This document shows, one piece after another, positions 34,700 through 46,301 of a stretch of DNA of 64,000 bases. Each line of letters opens with the position of its first letter. Positions within the stretch are counted from its first letter, which is position 1. This DNA comes from Primulina eburnea (lineage: Eukaryota; Streptophyta; Magnoliopsida; Lamiales; Gesneriaceae). The notes beneath the pieces are model-generated. The model did not search any database. It was given only the letters and a program-made list of their open reading frames with translations, and was not told the DNA's origin. Where the stretch lies: positions 22,778,868-22,842,867 of the forward strand of contig NC_133101.1 of NCBI RefSeq assembly GCF_022965805.1. The letters run 5' to 3'. The position numbers and the translations under genes were made by a program.

Positions 34700-36485
34700 T
34701 GTCAATTTGTACTGAAAAGTAAAAACAGATAAATGTTGATGACTATTTTAAAATATTTAGTAAGATATGAAGTTTGGACTTTTACTTCATAAATATTTGC
34801 TCCCACTGTTTTGACATCTTTCACTACCCTCTAGTGAAAACGGGAAACTCCTTTCCTCAGTAGGTACGTAAGGTCCAATTAGCGAATTATGATCCCGAAT
34901 AATATCAGCCAATCACAATTCCTAAAAGGTAGTTTCCAATTGCATCACAATGCAACCCTCTACGTAAACTTTTGTCTCACGTTTGATTAGGACCCAATAA
35001 TATGACGTCGTTCATCTTCACGTGTCAAGCCTTACCCATCGATGTTGAACCTTAATGGACGGTCGCCATGAGTTCCCTCAATAATATGAGCCGAAATCAT
35101 GGGAGTTCCACGTAGTTCACATCACCATGTCAATGGATGTCACAGCTTTCCGGCACCCAAAGCTCCCCCAATAATATGAGCCGAGCCCCAAGTACGGGTA
35201 GCGTTCATCATGCACCCATTGTCGATGGAAGACAAGGAAATTATAAACAAATTTATAATTCCCCTTTTCGGGCTTGATATTAATTTTGAATCTTATTCAA
35301 AATGAGGGTTTTTAATTTTGAAAGGTCTCATCATTAATTTTATTTTAAAAGCTCACCATGTTTGATCGTATGTTTGCCGGATTCATGCAACTTTGTTATT
35401 ATCATAATAATAACGCACATACTCATTATTTATAACATATCATGCATATATTATAAACAGTAAACAAACAAGGATGATCAATCGCCCCAATACTAACGGA
35501 CCGTGTGAGCTAAACACGGGCCTAGGTCCAATCCTAGGGAAATGCACGGGATGCAAATGCAACTATTACATAAGCTTCCAATATTTACATGTCTTCGATC
35601 TTCATAATCATCATGGCCACCATCTTCCAATCTTGATCATCCACTATACTAATATTTACAAATAAATATCCATGGCAAATAGGGATACATCTCATGGGGT
35701 GGGAACGGGCCATAAACCAAGCCCACTTTAAATTTGATAATTATTACAATCATTCAACACAAAATATCCTAGCATACACCTAGCAAATTGGGCTTGGGCT
35801 TTTGATCATCCTTCATGCATAATATCACATATCATACACCATCAATTAATTATCACAATAATTAATTGATCCAATATTATATATCTTGATCCAATCACTA
35901 ACCGCCACGATTATAAACTAAATTAACAAAGTATACAAACACCTTTGTCTACTTTCCAATTAATTTATTTATAACCGAATTTCTTGTAAATCACCATTTA
36001 CTATAAATATTTAAAGTCCAACTTAAAATATTTATTTCATGAGAAAATATTTGCAACTTTTGTAATTTTAAACTTAAGGGCCCAAAAACTCATTTTTCAC
36101 CAAAAACATTTTCGGCCCATTTAAAATTCACAAACATGTTAGCCATCCAATGGCCCAACAACTCAAGGCCCATGACACTTTGATAATCCAAAACACTTTT
36201 GGAAACCCTAGCCGTCATCGCCGTCGCCGGATTCCGGCCAACATGCAAAAAATTTTTTTTTTATTATTTAAAATAGGGGGCTGTTCGGGCAGCCCCTCGG
36301 GCTGCCCTTGCTGCCCGAAATGGGCAGCCCCTCGGGCAGCCCGAGCTGCCCGAAACGGGCAGCAACATGCTGCCCGAAAAACGCCCCAACAAGCCTTGAG
36401 TTTCGTTGCAAATTTTCGGTCTCATGCGGTTAGAAATCAATCTCAACATAATATCTTGTAGTTGCTACACAAAATCGTAACCATA
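34700..36485 (-). other. Leader of the nested minus-strand copia, with GC hairpin array
   Basis: About 1.8 kb of untranslated leader, colinear in most of its length with 14530-15899. It has an extra block (about 34900-35270) containing two copies of a GGCTCATATTATTG-type repeat on the element strand, and a GC-rich array at 36275-36388. No coding capacity is seen. Confidence 0.65.
36275..36388. repeat. GGGCAGC/GCTGCCC inverted-repeat cluster
   Basis: About eight alternating copies of GGGCAGC and its complement GCTGCCC in roughly 110 bp, in an otherwise AT-rich leader about 100 bp from the primer site of the nested copia. The sequence can fold into several alternative strong hairpins. The sister element has only one CGGGCAGCCCCG here. 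Confidence 0.85.
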
Positions 36486-36497
36486 GCTCTGATACCA
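36486..36497 (-). other. Primer-binding site of the nested minus-strand copia
   Basis: On the minus strand TGGTATCAGAGC follows the 5' LTR (36500-38567) after two bases. Initiator tRNA-Met type. Confidence 0.9.
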
Positions 36498-36499
36498 CT

Positions 36500-38567
36500 T
36501 GAAAGGAGATCGGTTACGGTGACCGGAAGCGCAACGGAAGTTTAAAAATCGAATTTTTGACAAGAATTTTCGGCCACCTCAAGATTTTGTGCAACAAATA
36601 CAATAAAACACAAAAATGTCATACATAGGGTGTTTTAAAGAAATATACCTATCAATCTCAAGAGATTGATTATGGCTCCAACTTTGTTGTCAAACAACAA
36701 AGCTCTTGAAAGGTAGAAACTATCTTCAAGCTTTCCAATGAGCACTCCTTGCTCAACTATTAAGCCCACCACCAACTAGGTAGATCCCCTCATATTTTGC
36801 ACTAGAAAAATATGAGGATTTTTCAAAGAGAAGACTTTTATTCTTCAACACCTTGAAGAACAAAGTTGAAAGAAAAATTGAGAGAAAAACAAGAGTAGGT
36901 TTCGGCCAAGGGGTTTCAAAAATGGGAGAGTGAATGAATTGTCTAGGTAGTGGAAAAAGTGAAAAAGTGTGTCTAGCATGCCATGCATTTTTTTATTCAA
37001 AAATAATCCACACCTCTTCACCTCCCAAGCATGCAAACTCTAGTGGGCTTGTAACCTTTACAAGGCCCATGGACTTTTAATTGTCTCAAACAATTTGAGC
37101 CCAATTAAACTTTACTTGATTTTACTCAAGCCCACTAGTTAAATAATTATTTTCTATTGGGCTCTACAAGGCCCAATGTTATTTAATTAATCCAATACTT
37201 GAATTAATTTAATTATTTGGACTCTACTAGGCCCACTAGTGTTTAATTAATTCAACACTTGAATTAATTTAATTTAGTCCATAATAATGTTTATGAAAAT
37301 CACAATTTTCAAATACATTATTCACTTGGCCAAATTTTAATCTAGGAACACTTCCTTAAATTAAAATTTATATTTCTCTCATAGAAGTCATACTTTTATT
37401 TTTCTTTACGCTTATAAACACATTTATAAGCCGTTCAACACATTGAACTATTTTACTTCTCATCGGGATTTACAAAGCTAGTACTTGTGTGGCCCTCAAT
37501 GGTTCATTGATACAACTAGCCGTGGGTTCACATCTCCATGTGATTCGGACTAAACATGTCCTTATTCGAGCATACCCCAATTGCTCCGTTCTTACTTATC
37601 AACTCCTTGATAATAAGAACGTCAGAACTCAAGTCTGATAGTACCCAACCAATCACGTTAAACGCCTAGCAGCATCGCTTACGTGATTCCCTAGGTATCA
37701 CATGATAGTGCCTGCAAGAACCATTCAATTATGGTTAGCGTACAGTACGGTCCCTTCAACTCATATATCCTGATCGATTCGACAACCATTGGTTTATCGA
37801 GAGTTGTCAATGAATCGATACTATGTGTCATGTCGTAGTTGCATCGATGGTGTAATCTATGAAACACCTTTCATAATTACAACCATACTCTGGCCAGAGA
37901 TTTCGATCTACATACACATGATAACACATAGGATATCCATACCCGAAGGTAAGCGGTGAATCCCCGACTACAATGCATCGACTCCTATGTGTTTCGACAG
38001 AACACCCAACCTTGCCACCTGATGACCCCATAAGAGTCGGTAAAGAAGTCAAAGTGTAATTCTAGCACATAGAGTCTCAATGTTGTCCCGGGTCATAAGG
38101 ACTAATTCTGTACAATCATAAACCAGGACTTTTCCACTCGATAAGTGAGAACCACTTGGAAAGTCCTTTTATGGAGGGTTGTTCAGTGCACTCTACAAGG
38201 AGCACCTATCAGCATGTTCGGACATCACAATGTCCCCTACCAATGAAACATGGTACTCACATCGCAGATACTAGTCTCTAACTCGAGCGGCCTATATCCT
38301 TCTTAGTGGCGGCTGAATCGCCTAGGAACCGTTTAGAATATACAGTATTACAAATATGAGTTTCATGATACTCATCATATGAGCATCTCATATTCTTTCT
38401 ACTATTTGTATATTCAAGGGCTTTATCTATGCAACTAGCATGGGTATACAGATAAAGATTTGCCAAAATAATAATTTCAAATATTATTAAAATAAAGATT
38501 GCTTATACATAGAGTTTCATTGTGAACACTCGGCCAACACTTGGCTCGACGGGCACCTACTCTAACA
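36500..38567 (-). repeat. 5' LTR of the nested minus-strand copia
   Basis: 2068 bp, same length as the 3' LTR. On the plus strand it ends CTCTAACA directly before GTGTG, the target duplication, after which the host copia frame resumes. Confidence 0.92.
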
Positions 38568-38572
38568 GTGTG

Positions 38573-40049
38573 GAATCTTGTGGATCCACCTGAGGGAACT
38601 GTTCCCATAGGGTGTAAATGGATTTACAAGAGGAAACTTGGGGCGGATGGGAAGGTATTGACCTTCAAGGCGCGATTGGTAGCAAAAGGGTATACTCAAA
38701 GGCAAGGTGTTGACTATGAGAAAACCTTTTCTCCAGTTGCGATGTTCAAGTCCATTAGGATATTGCTAGCCATAGCTGCATGGTATGACTATGAGATATG
38801 GCAGATGGATGTGAAGACAGCCTTCCTTAATGGGGATATTAAGGAAGAAATTTACATGTCTCAACCTGAAGGGTTTACATCTATCGGAAGTGAGCATATG
38901 GTATGCAAACTTCAAAGATCTATTTATGGTCTTAAGCAGGCATCTAGGAGTTGGAACCTCAGATTCGATAGTACAATCAAAGAGTTTGGTTTTACTAAGA
39001 ATCCTGAGGAACCTTGTGTATATAAGAAGGTCAGTGGGAGTGCTGTGACATTCCTTGTTCTTTATGTTGATGACATTCTACTCATTGGGAATGATGTAGG
39101 AATGTTGCAATCAACAAAGATATGGTTAGCAAATAAGTTCTCAATGCAGGACTTGGGTGAAGCATCTTTTGTATTGGGAATACAGATCTATAGAGATAGA
39201 TCAAAAAGATTGCTTGGTCTCACCCAGTCCACATACATTGATACCATCGTGAAGCGGTTCTCGATGGATGAGTCCAAGAGAGGACATCTACCAATGTGTC
39301 ATGGCGTGTCCCTATCCAAGTCTATGTCTCCCAAGACTGATGCAGAGATAGCGGCGATGACACGAATTCCGTATGCTTCGGCTATTGGTAGTATCATGTA
39401 TGGGATGATATCTACACGTCCTGACGTGGCATTTGCACTAAGTGTAGTGAGTAGATATCAATCCAACCCTGGTCTTCCACACTGGAAAGCTGTGAAAGAC
39501 ATCCTCAAGTATTTGAGAAGGACCAATAAGTTGTTTTTGGTCTATGGGGGTGGAGAACTAAAATTGGAAGGCTATACCGACTCTAGCTTCCAAAGCGATA
39601 TTGATGACTCGAAGCCAACCTCCGGATTCATATTCATGCTCAATGGTGGTGCTGTCTCTTGGAAGAGTTCCAAGCAAGACAGTACTGCGGATTCCACCAC
39701 TGAGGCAGAATACATTGCTGCATCAGCTGCAGCAAAGGAGGCTGTTTGGATTAGGAATTTCGTCCAAGAGTTGGGCGTCATTCCAAATGGAGTTGCTCCT
39801 ATCCCGGTGATGTGCGACAACACGGGAGCCATAGCTCAGGCGAAGGAGCCAAGGTCTCATCAGAAGTCCAAACACGTATTGAGAAAGTACCACATCCTCA
39901 GAGAGATCGTGGAAAGAGGAGATGTCGTGATTGACAAAGTCGGCTCCGCAGATAATGTTGCTGATCCACTAACTAAGCCTTTACCAGGACCATCGTTCGA
40001 GAAGCATCGCGAATCAATGGGTCTGAAGTATATGGGTAGTTGGCTCTAG
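38573..40049 (+). CDS. Copia family A polyprotein, last fragment (reverse transcriptase and RNase H)
   Basis: Continues in phase from 29384 and runs 492 codons to the TAG at 40047-40049. The reverse transcriptase shows KARLVAKGYTQRQGVDY, WQMDVKTAFLNGD and the catalytic YVDDILLIGNDVG. RNase H shows [30 protein letters not shown] and the terminal ADPLTKPL. The three fragments (15900-17877, 28907-29384, 38573-40049) total 3933 bp, exactly 1311 codons, so the polyprotein was complete before the two insertions. Confidence 0.92.
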
Positions 40050-40052
40050 TGC

Positions 40053-40063
40053 AAGTGGGAGAT
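40053..40063 (+). other. Polypurine tract of copia family A
   Basis: AAGTGGGAGAT directly before the 3' LTR start TGTTAGAG, the common copia purine tract. Confidence 0.85.
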
Positions 40064-42132
40064 TGTTAGAGTAGGTGCACGTCGAGCCAAGTGTTGGCCG
40101 ACTGTTCACGATGAAACTCTTTGTATAAACGATCTTTATTTTAATAATATTTGAATTTATTAATTTGGCGCTTTATCTTTATACCCATGCTAGTTGCATA
40201 GATAAAGTCCTTGAATATACAAATAGTAGAAAGAATATGAGATGCTCATATGATGAGTATCATGAAACTCATATTTGGAATACTGTATATTCTAAACCGT
40301 TCCTAGTCGATTCAGCCGCCACTAAGAAGGATAAAGGCCGCTCGAGTTAGAGACTAGTATCTGCGATGTGAGTACCATGTCCGAGCATTTCATTGGTAGG
40401 GGACATTGTGATGTCCGAGCATGCAGATAGGTGCTCCTGCTAGAGTGCACTGAACAACCCTCTATAAAGGACTTTCCAAGTGGTTCTCACTTATCGAGTG
40501 GAAAAGTCCTAGTTTATGGTTGTACACCATTAGTCCTTATGACCCGGGACAACATTGAGACTCTATGTGCTAGCGTTTCACTTTGACTTGTTTACCGACT
40601 CTTATGGGGTCATCAGGTGGCAAGATTGGGTGTTACGGCGAAACATATAGGAGTCGATGCATTGTAGCCGGGGATTCACCGCTTACCTACGGGTATGGAT
40701 ATCCTATGTGTTTTTCATGTATGTGTGGGTTGAAATATCTGATCAGAGTATGGTGGTAATTATGAAAGGGGTTTCATAGATTACACCATCGATGCAACCA
40801 CAACATGACACATAGTATCGATTCATTGACAACTCTCGATAAACCAATAGTTGTCGAATCGGTCGGGATATATGAGTTGAAGGGACCATACTGTACGCTA
40901 ACCATAATTGATTGGTTCTTGCAGGCACTATCATGTGATACCTAGGGAATCACGTAAGCAATGCTGCTAGGCGTTTAACGTGATTGGTTGGGTACTATCA
41001 GACTTGAGTTCTGACGTTCTTGTTATCAAGGTGTTGATAAGTAAGAATGGGGCAATTGGGGTATGCTCGTATAAGGACATGTTTAGTCCGAATCACATTG
41101 AGATGTGAACCCACGGCTAGTTGTATCAATGAACCATTGAGGGCCACACAAGTACTTGCTTTGTAAATCCCGATGAGAAGTAAAATAGTTCAATGTGTTG
41201 AACGGCTTATAAATGTGTTTATAAGCGTAAAGAAAATTAGAAGTATGACTTCTAAGAGAGAAATATAAATTTTAATTTATGGAAGTGTTCCTAAGATTAA
41301 AATTTGGCCAAGTAAATAATGTAGTTGAAAATTGTGATTTTCATAAACATTATTGTAGACTAAATTAAATTAATTCAAGTGTTGAATTAATTAAACACTA
41401 GTGGACCTAGTAGAGTCTAAATAATTAAATTAATTCAAGTGTTGAATTAATTAAATAATATTGAGTCTTGTAGAGCTCAATTGAAATAATTATTTAACTA
41501 GTGGGACTTGAGTAAAATCAAGTAATATTTAATTAATCTCAAATGTGTTTGAGATAATAAAATTTAGTCTATGGTTTTAAAAACCATATAATATATGTGA
41601 GACATGCTAGGGTTTGCATGCTTGGGAGGTGAAAGGTTGTTGTTTACTTTTTATTAAAAAATTCCAAAAGCATGCAACTTTTGAGAGACAACTTTTCACC
41701 ACAACCTAGGCTAGTCTCCCACACTCCTCACCATCTCCATTGGCCGAAAATTTCTTGAATTTTTCTCTCTCATTTTTCAAGTTTTGTTCTTCATTTTTGG
41801 AGAGCAAAATTCATCTCTCATTGAAAAATCCTCAATTTTTCTAGTGCAAAACTTGAGGGGATTTACCTTGTTAAGTGGTGGGCTTAATTCTTGGAGAGGA
41901 GGGAAGCTTGTAGATCTTTCTTGCCTTAGAAGAGCTTAGTTGCTAGTCAACTAAGTTGGAGCCATCATCAACTTTGTGAAGTTGATAGGTAATCTCTTAA
42001 ACATCCTATGCATGTTTTTGTAGTTTAGTAAATATTGCACAAAATATTCATGGTGGCCGAAATATTTCATGTTTAAATTTAAAATTTTTGACTTCCGTTG
42101 CGCTTCCGGCCACCGTAACCGGTCCGCTTTCA
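40064..42132 (+). repeat. 3' LTR of copia family A
   Basis: Colinear with 12452-14515, with about twenty small differences including a short local duplication near 40381. Ends GCTTTCA before CCGAG (target duplication), where the gypsy solo LTR resumes. Confidence 0.93.
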
Positions 42133-42849
42133 CCGAGGACCTCTCCGCCCGGTGACTTACGACCGGTTTATGATTATGTATGGGTACGGACATCCAGTCC
42201 AAGGGCTGTGATTGATCTCTACCGCCCAGTATACTATGGTTTAGTCTGATCAGGCGCTTACGCTATGTTATGGGCCACTTGCTTAGAAACATTATCTCTA
42301 CCAGAAAATTATGATATGTTATGACTGAGCTCTATTGAGCAAAGCTTTTACGTATGATTTTCAGATATGCACGTAGTTATAATTATTCACGATACGATTT
42401 TCACCATGCGCTTTACGATACGTTATTTTTATGATGCATGCGATTTTATGATATATTTACTTGTTATTCACGATATATACATGTTGATTCTATAGACTCA
42501 CTAGACTTGATTGTTGTAGGTATTGATGAGGTCGAGACCGCGGGCGGAGACCAGTGAGCGATCTTGGGACAGCAGTAGTAAACCCGAGGACCTCATGATT
42601 TAGTTTATGCACTTTTTATTATTCAAACTCAGATTTAATACGTTGGATTATTTTAAATTGATGTTTACGTTGGATTATTTTAAATTGTTGGTTGAAAACA
42701 TTATTCGCTTCCGCTGTTATTTTAAAGTTAAAATTTATTTACATGTTTATTTTAATTAAATGAGACAAGATAATTATTTATTTAAAAAAATTAATAATTC
42801 CGCAAAATTATGAATACGAAATACGGGCCTTTACAACATGTGTGTGTGA

Positions 42850-45800
42850 TTATTGTACGCACATGCTGAGAGACTTCCGAAGATTGGAAAATCTCTCAAA
42901 GTCCACAGGTTTTGTGAAGATATCGGCCAGTTGGTTTTCATTCCTAACAAATTCCAGTCGAATAATACCTTTTTCAACCAAGTCTCGAATAAAATGATGT
43001 CTTATATCTATGTGTTTAGTTCGAGAATGTTGAACAGGGTTCTTAGAAATGTCTATGGCACTAGCATTGTCACAATACACAATCATTATTTCACTATGGA
43101 ACCCGTAGTCATTAATCATTTGATTTATCCACATAAGTTGTGAACAGCAACTGGCCGCTGCCACATATTCAGATTCAGCCGTGGATAAGGAGACACAGTT
43201 TTGTTTCTTGCTAGCCCAAGATACAAGATTATTTCCTAAATAAAAACACCCTCCCGAGGTGCTTTTTCTATCATCTAAATCACCTGCCCAGTCAGAGTCA
43301 GAGAATCCTACCAAGTTTGTGTTCGTGTCATGAGTGTACCACAAACCAAATTCCAGTGTACCTGCAATGTATCTTAATATACGTTTCAGAGCTTTTAAGT
43401 GCGAAATCTTCGGATCAGCTTGGTACCTAGCACATAAGCACACAATGAACATGATATCGGGCCGAGTAGCAGTTAAGTACAGGAGACTACCAATGATGCT
43501 GCGATACAAGGTGTTGTCAACACCTTTGGCAACACCGTCCTTAGACAGTTTTTCACTCGACTCCATAGGTGTTCTCACATGTTTTGAGCTATCGGTAGAG
43601 AACATCTTGACCAAATTTTTGCATACTTGGACTAACACAAGAATATACCATCATGGAATTGCTTAACTTGTAATCCTAGAAAGAAGTTTAGTTCTCCTAC
43701 CATACTCATTTCGAATTGAGAAGGCATGCAGTCCACAAAGTTTTTCACAAATATTTGAGATGATCCACCGAAAATAATATCATCTACATACACTTGACAG
43801 ATCAAGATATCATATTTCAATTTTTGAATAAAAAGAGTTTTGTCAACCTCACCTCGTTTGAAACCCAAGTTTATGAGATAGTCAGCTAACCTGTCGTACC
43901 AAGCCCGTGGAGCCTGTTTCAATCCATACAGGGCCTTTTGTCAGTTTGTAGACATGGTCCATGTGGTGAGGATCTTCAAATCCCTTAGGTTGACAGACAT
44001 AGGCTTCCTCATTCAAAATCCCATTCAAGAAAGCACTTTTCACATCCATTTGATACAATTTAATACGCATATGACATGCAAAAGGAAGGAACAATCGTAC
44101 AGCCTCCATTCGTGCCACAGGTGCGAAGGTTTCATCAAAATCCACCCCTTCAACCTGTGTATACCCCTGAGCTACCAATCGCGCCTTATTTCGAATAATG
44201 TTACCGGATTCATATGTTTTATTTTTAAATATCCATTTTGTTCCAATAACATTTACATTCGAAGGTCTGGGGACTAAATCCCATACATCATTTCAGACAA
44301 ATTGTTCTAGTTCTTCATGCATGGAATTTACCCAAAATTCATCTTTTAATGCATCATTAACGTTTTTGGATTCAATCAAAGATATAAAGCAAGAGTGGCC
44401 TACTTGAGAGTACGTGGAGTTCATGCACACCATCCCGATCATTTTCCGATAGTCAACCTTCTCCTTTTCCCTTGTTTGCACATCTTCATATACTTCAACA
44501 ATGATTTGTGATGATGGGTGATTCTTCTGAATTTTGCTGGGAATATCTTTCTCAAGGTTGATTATCACGTCATCATCATCTTCATTTTCTTGTTCCACAA
44601 TATCTGTACTGTTTGGTGGTGGTTTTGTATCTGGTGTTGTCTTGCTGGTCTCAGCACCAGTCACAACACCGGGACTTGTCAATGTCTCACTTGTATCGAG
44701 TATCCCTTCGGTACCATCTTCTTCAGAATTTCCTATAAGGTCAGTACAGTCATCAAATACTACATTAATTGATTCAATAGTAGTTCTAGTTCTCAGATTA
44801 AAAACATGGTAAGCCCTACTATTCATAGAATATCCGAGAAACATAAATTTGTCACTTTTGGAGTCAAATTTCGCAAGGTGATCACGATCATTTAGGACGT
44901 AACAGACACAACCAAAGTTATGAAAGTATTTAAGATTTGGTTTTCTTCCCATTAAGATCTCATAGGATGTCATGGTAGATCCATTTCTCAAAAACACCCG
45001 GTTGGAAATATGACAAGCAGTATTCAAGGCTTCCGCCCAAAAACGTTTTGACACATGTTTAGAGCTTAGCATGACCCGAGCCATCTCTTGAAGAGTCCGA
45101 TTCTTCCTTTCTGCTATTCCATTTTGTTGAGGAGTTTTAGGAGCTGAAAATTCATGAGTTATACCTTTCTTTTCACATAATGATTAAAAAAGGAATTTTC
45201 AAACTCTTTTCCATGATCAGTCCGGATTTTAATCATTTTTCATCATGTAAATTCGTAAGTCTAGCATGCAATTTTTTGAAAATACCAAAGGTGTCGAATT
45301 TTTCTCTTATAAAACTTACCCAAGTGAAACGCGAGAAATCATCAACACACAAACGATTATTTCTTACCGCCCTGGCTTTCAATCCATTGGACCCATTAGA
45401 TCCATGTGCAGAAGTTCTAGGCACCGTGTTGTCCCGACGTGTTGTAACACCGGGTGGGCAACACACGTTTGTTTACCTTTCAGACAAGGCTCGCAAACAT
45501 AGGTGTTTCCAGAACTTAAATTAGGCATACCTCTCACAGCATCAAACTTACACAACTTCTTTAAGGTTTTGAAGCTCACATGACCCAACTTTTGATGCCA
45601 GAGATCTAGATCATTTGTTTTGGCACTACAGCAGTCATTACTTTCTCCCAATTGGTAACAATTTTCGGTAGAACGAGCACCTGTCATTATACATATATTA
45701 GAATTATTGAAAACTTCACAACTATTTTTGTTAGATTTAACATTCAAATCATCATCACAAAGTTGACTTATGCGTATTATATTTGAGTTTAGTCCTTCAA

Positions 45801-46250
45801 CATGTAAAACATTGTGCAGTTGTGGAAGTCCTTCAACTTTCAGGGTTCCTTTTCCTACAATTTTTCCTTTAGCACCTCCACCGTAAGTTACACGCCCACT
45901 TGTTACTTCAACATAATCAGTGAGGTATTCTCTGGTTCCGGTCATGTGGCGTGAACACCCACTATCAAAGTACAATATTCCTGCAATGTTAGTTTTCAGA
46001 GAAGTATAAATGATATTGCATTGAATTCTAGTTTTAGGTACCCATATTTGCTTCGTGGAAGTTTTCTTGACAGTGGTGTTGTGCTTGGTGTTGAGCAACA
46101 CTTCATGCAACACCTGTTTTGAGTACCAACTCAGGTAATCATTTCGTAATTTGTAGCAGAATGGTTTGATGTGTCCAGATTTATGACAGTAGTGGCATAT
46201 GAAACGACGCTTTCTTTGCTGTGATTGAGAAGTTGAGACTTTATTCTTGG
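42850..46250 (-). pseudogene. Sirevirus pol, at least four breaks
   Basis: On the minus strand: a CCHC knuckle CHYCHKSGHIKPFC near 46165-46206; protease with FDSGCSRHMTG; pre-integrase LWHQKLGHVS and CEPCLKGKQT (45379-46113); integrase in shifted frames (45233-45466, then 44293-45084 with a MARVMLSSKHVSKRFWAEAL region); reverse transcriptase split at about 43920 (44178-43882 and 43922-43632, with the catalytic VYVDDIIFGG); RNase H 43638-42850 ending ADIFTKPVDFERF and a stop. Changes of frame lie near 45380, 45100-45180, 43920 and 43635. Extra codons caused by the GTGTTG/CAACAC motif occur at 43510, 44633, 45427 and 46075. Confidence 0.88.
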
Positions 46251-46301
46251 CATGAGCCTTGCTTGATGAAAGGAGAACTTTTGAGGGTGAGAAAGTTTGA
46301 C

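Larger units (their letters stand above)
29385..38567 (-). mobile_element. Ty1/copia element of family A, minus strand, decayed, nested in its own relative
   Basis: LTRs 29385-31452 and 36500-38567 are both 2068 bp and differ at about ten positions by eye. The target duplication is GTGTG (29380-29384 and 38568-38572). The LTRs and proteins are close to those of the host copia at 12452-42132, in opposite orientation. The internal region (about 5.05 kb) has gag with a frameshift, a deletion covering most of the integrase, and many stops in the reverse transcriptase. Low LTR divergence combined with heavy internal damage suggests it was already defective when copied and moved with help from another element. 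Confidence 0.92.
12452..42132 (+). mobile_element. Ty1/copia element (family A), complete but hit by two nested elements
   Basis: LTRs of 2064 and 2069 bp (12452-14515 and 40064-42132) start TGTTAGAG and end CTTTCA, with target duplication CCGAG (12447-12451 and 42133-42137). Once the nested chromovirus and the nested minus-strand copia are subtracted, the internal region is about 5.3 kb with one continuous gag-pol reading frame. LTR divergence by eye is about 1 percent. The LTRs are unusually long for copia. I do not assign a lineage. Confidence 0.92.
9957..42835 (+). mobile_element. Ty3/gypsy solo LTR split by a copia element
   Basis: The two outer pieces, 9957-12451 and 42133-42835, add up to about 3.2 kb and together align from end to end with the LTR of the chromovirus at 17878-28901. 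Shared features are the TAGAACCCG start, GCATAATT, the GGTCGGACCGGAGT-like block, the GACTCACTAGACTTG block and the TTTACA end. ACATG flanks the pair (9952-9956 and 42836-42840). No internal gypsy sequence is present, so this is a solo LTR left by LTR-LTR recombination. The terminal TG has decayed to TA. Orientation is inferred from similarity to the plus-strand relative. Confidence 0.85.

Noticed and set aside
36150..36461. 103-codon ORF rich in Ala/Cys/Pro
   Set aside because: Encoded mainly by the GGGCAGC/GCTGCCC hairpin cluster in a retroelement leader; no family and no conserved start in the sister element.
9957..42835. A full-length gypsy element rather than a solo LTR
   Set aside because: No gypsy internal DNA, primer site or purine tract adjoins the two pieces; together they make just one LTR flanked by ACATG.
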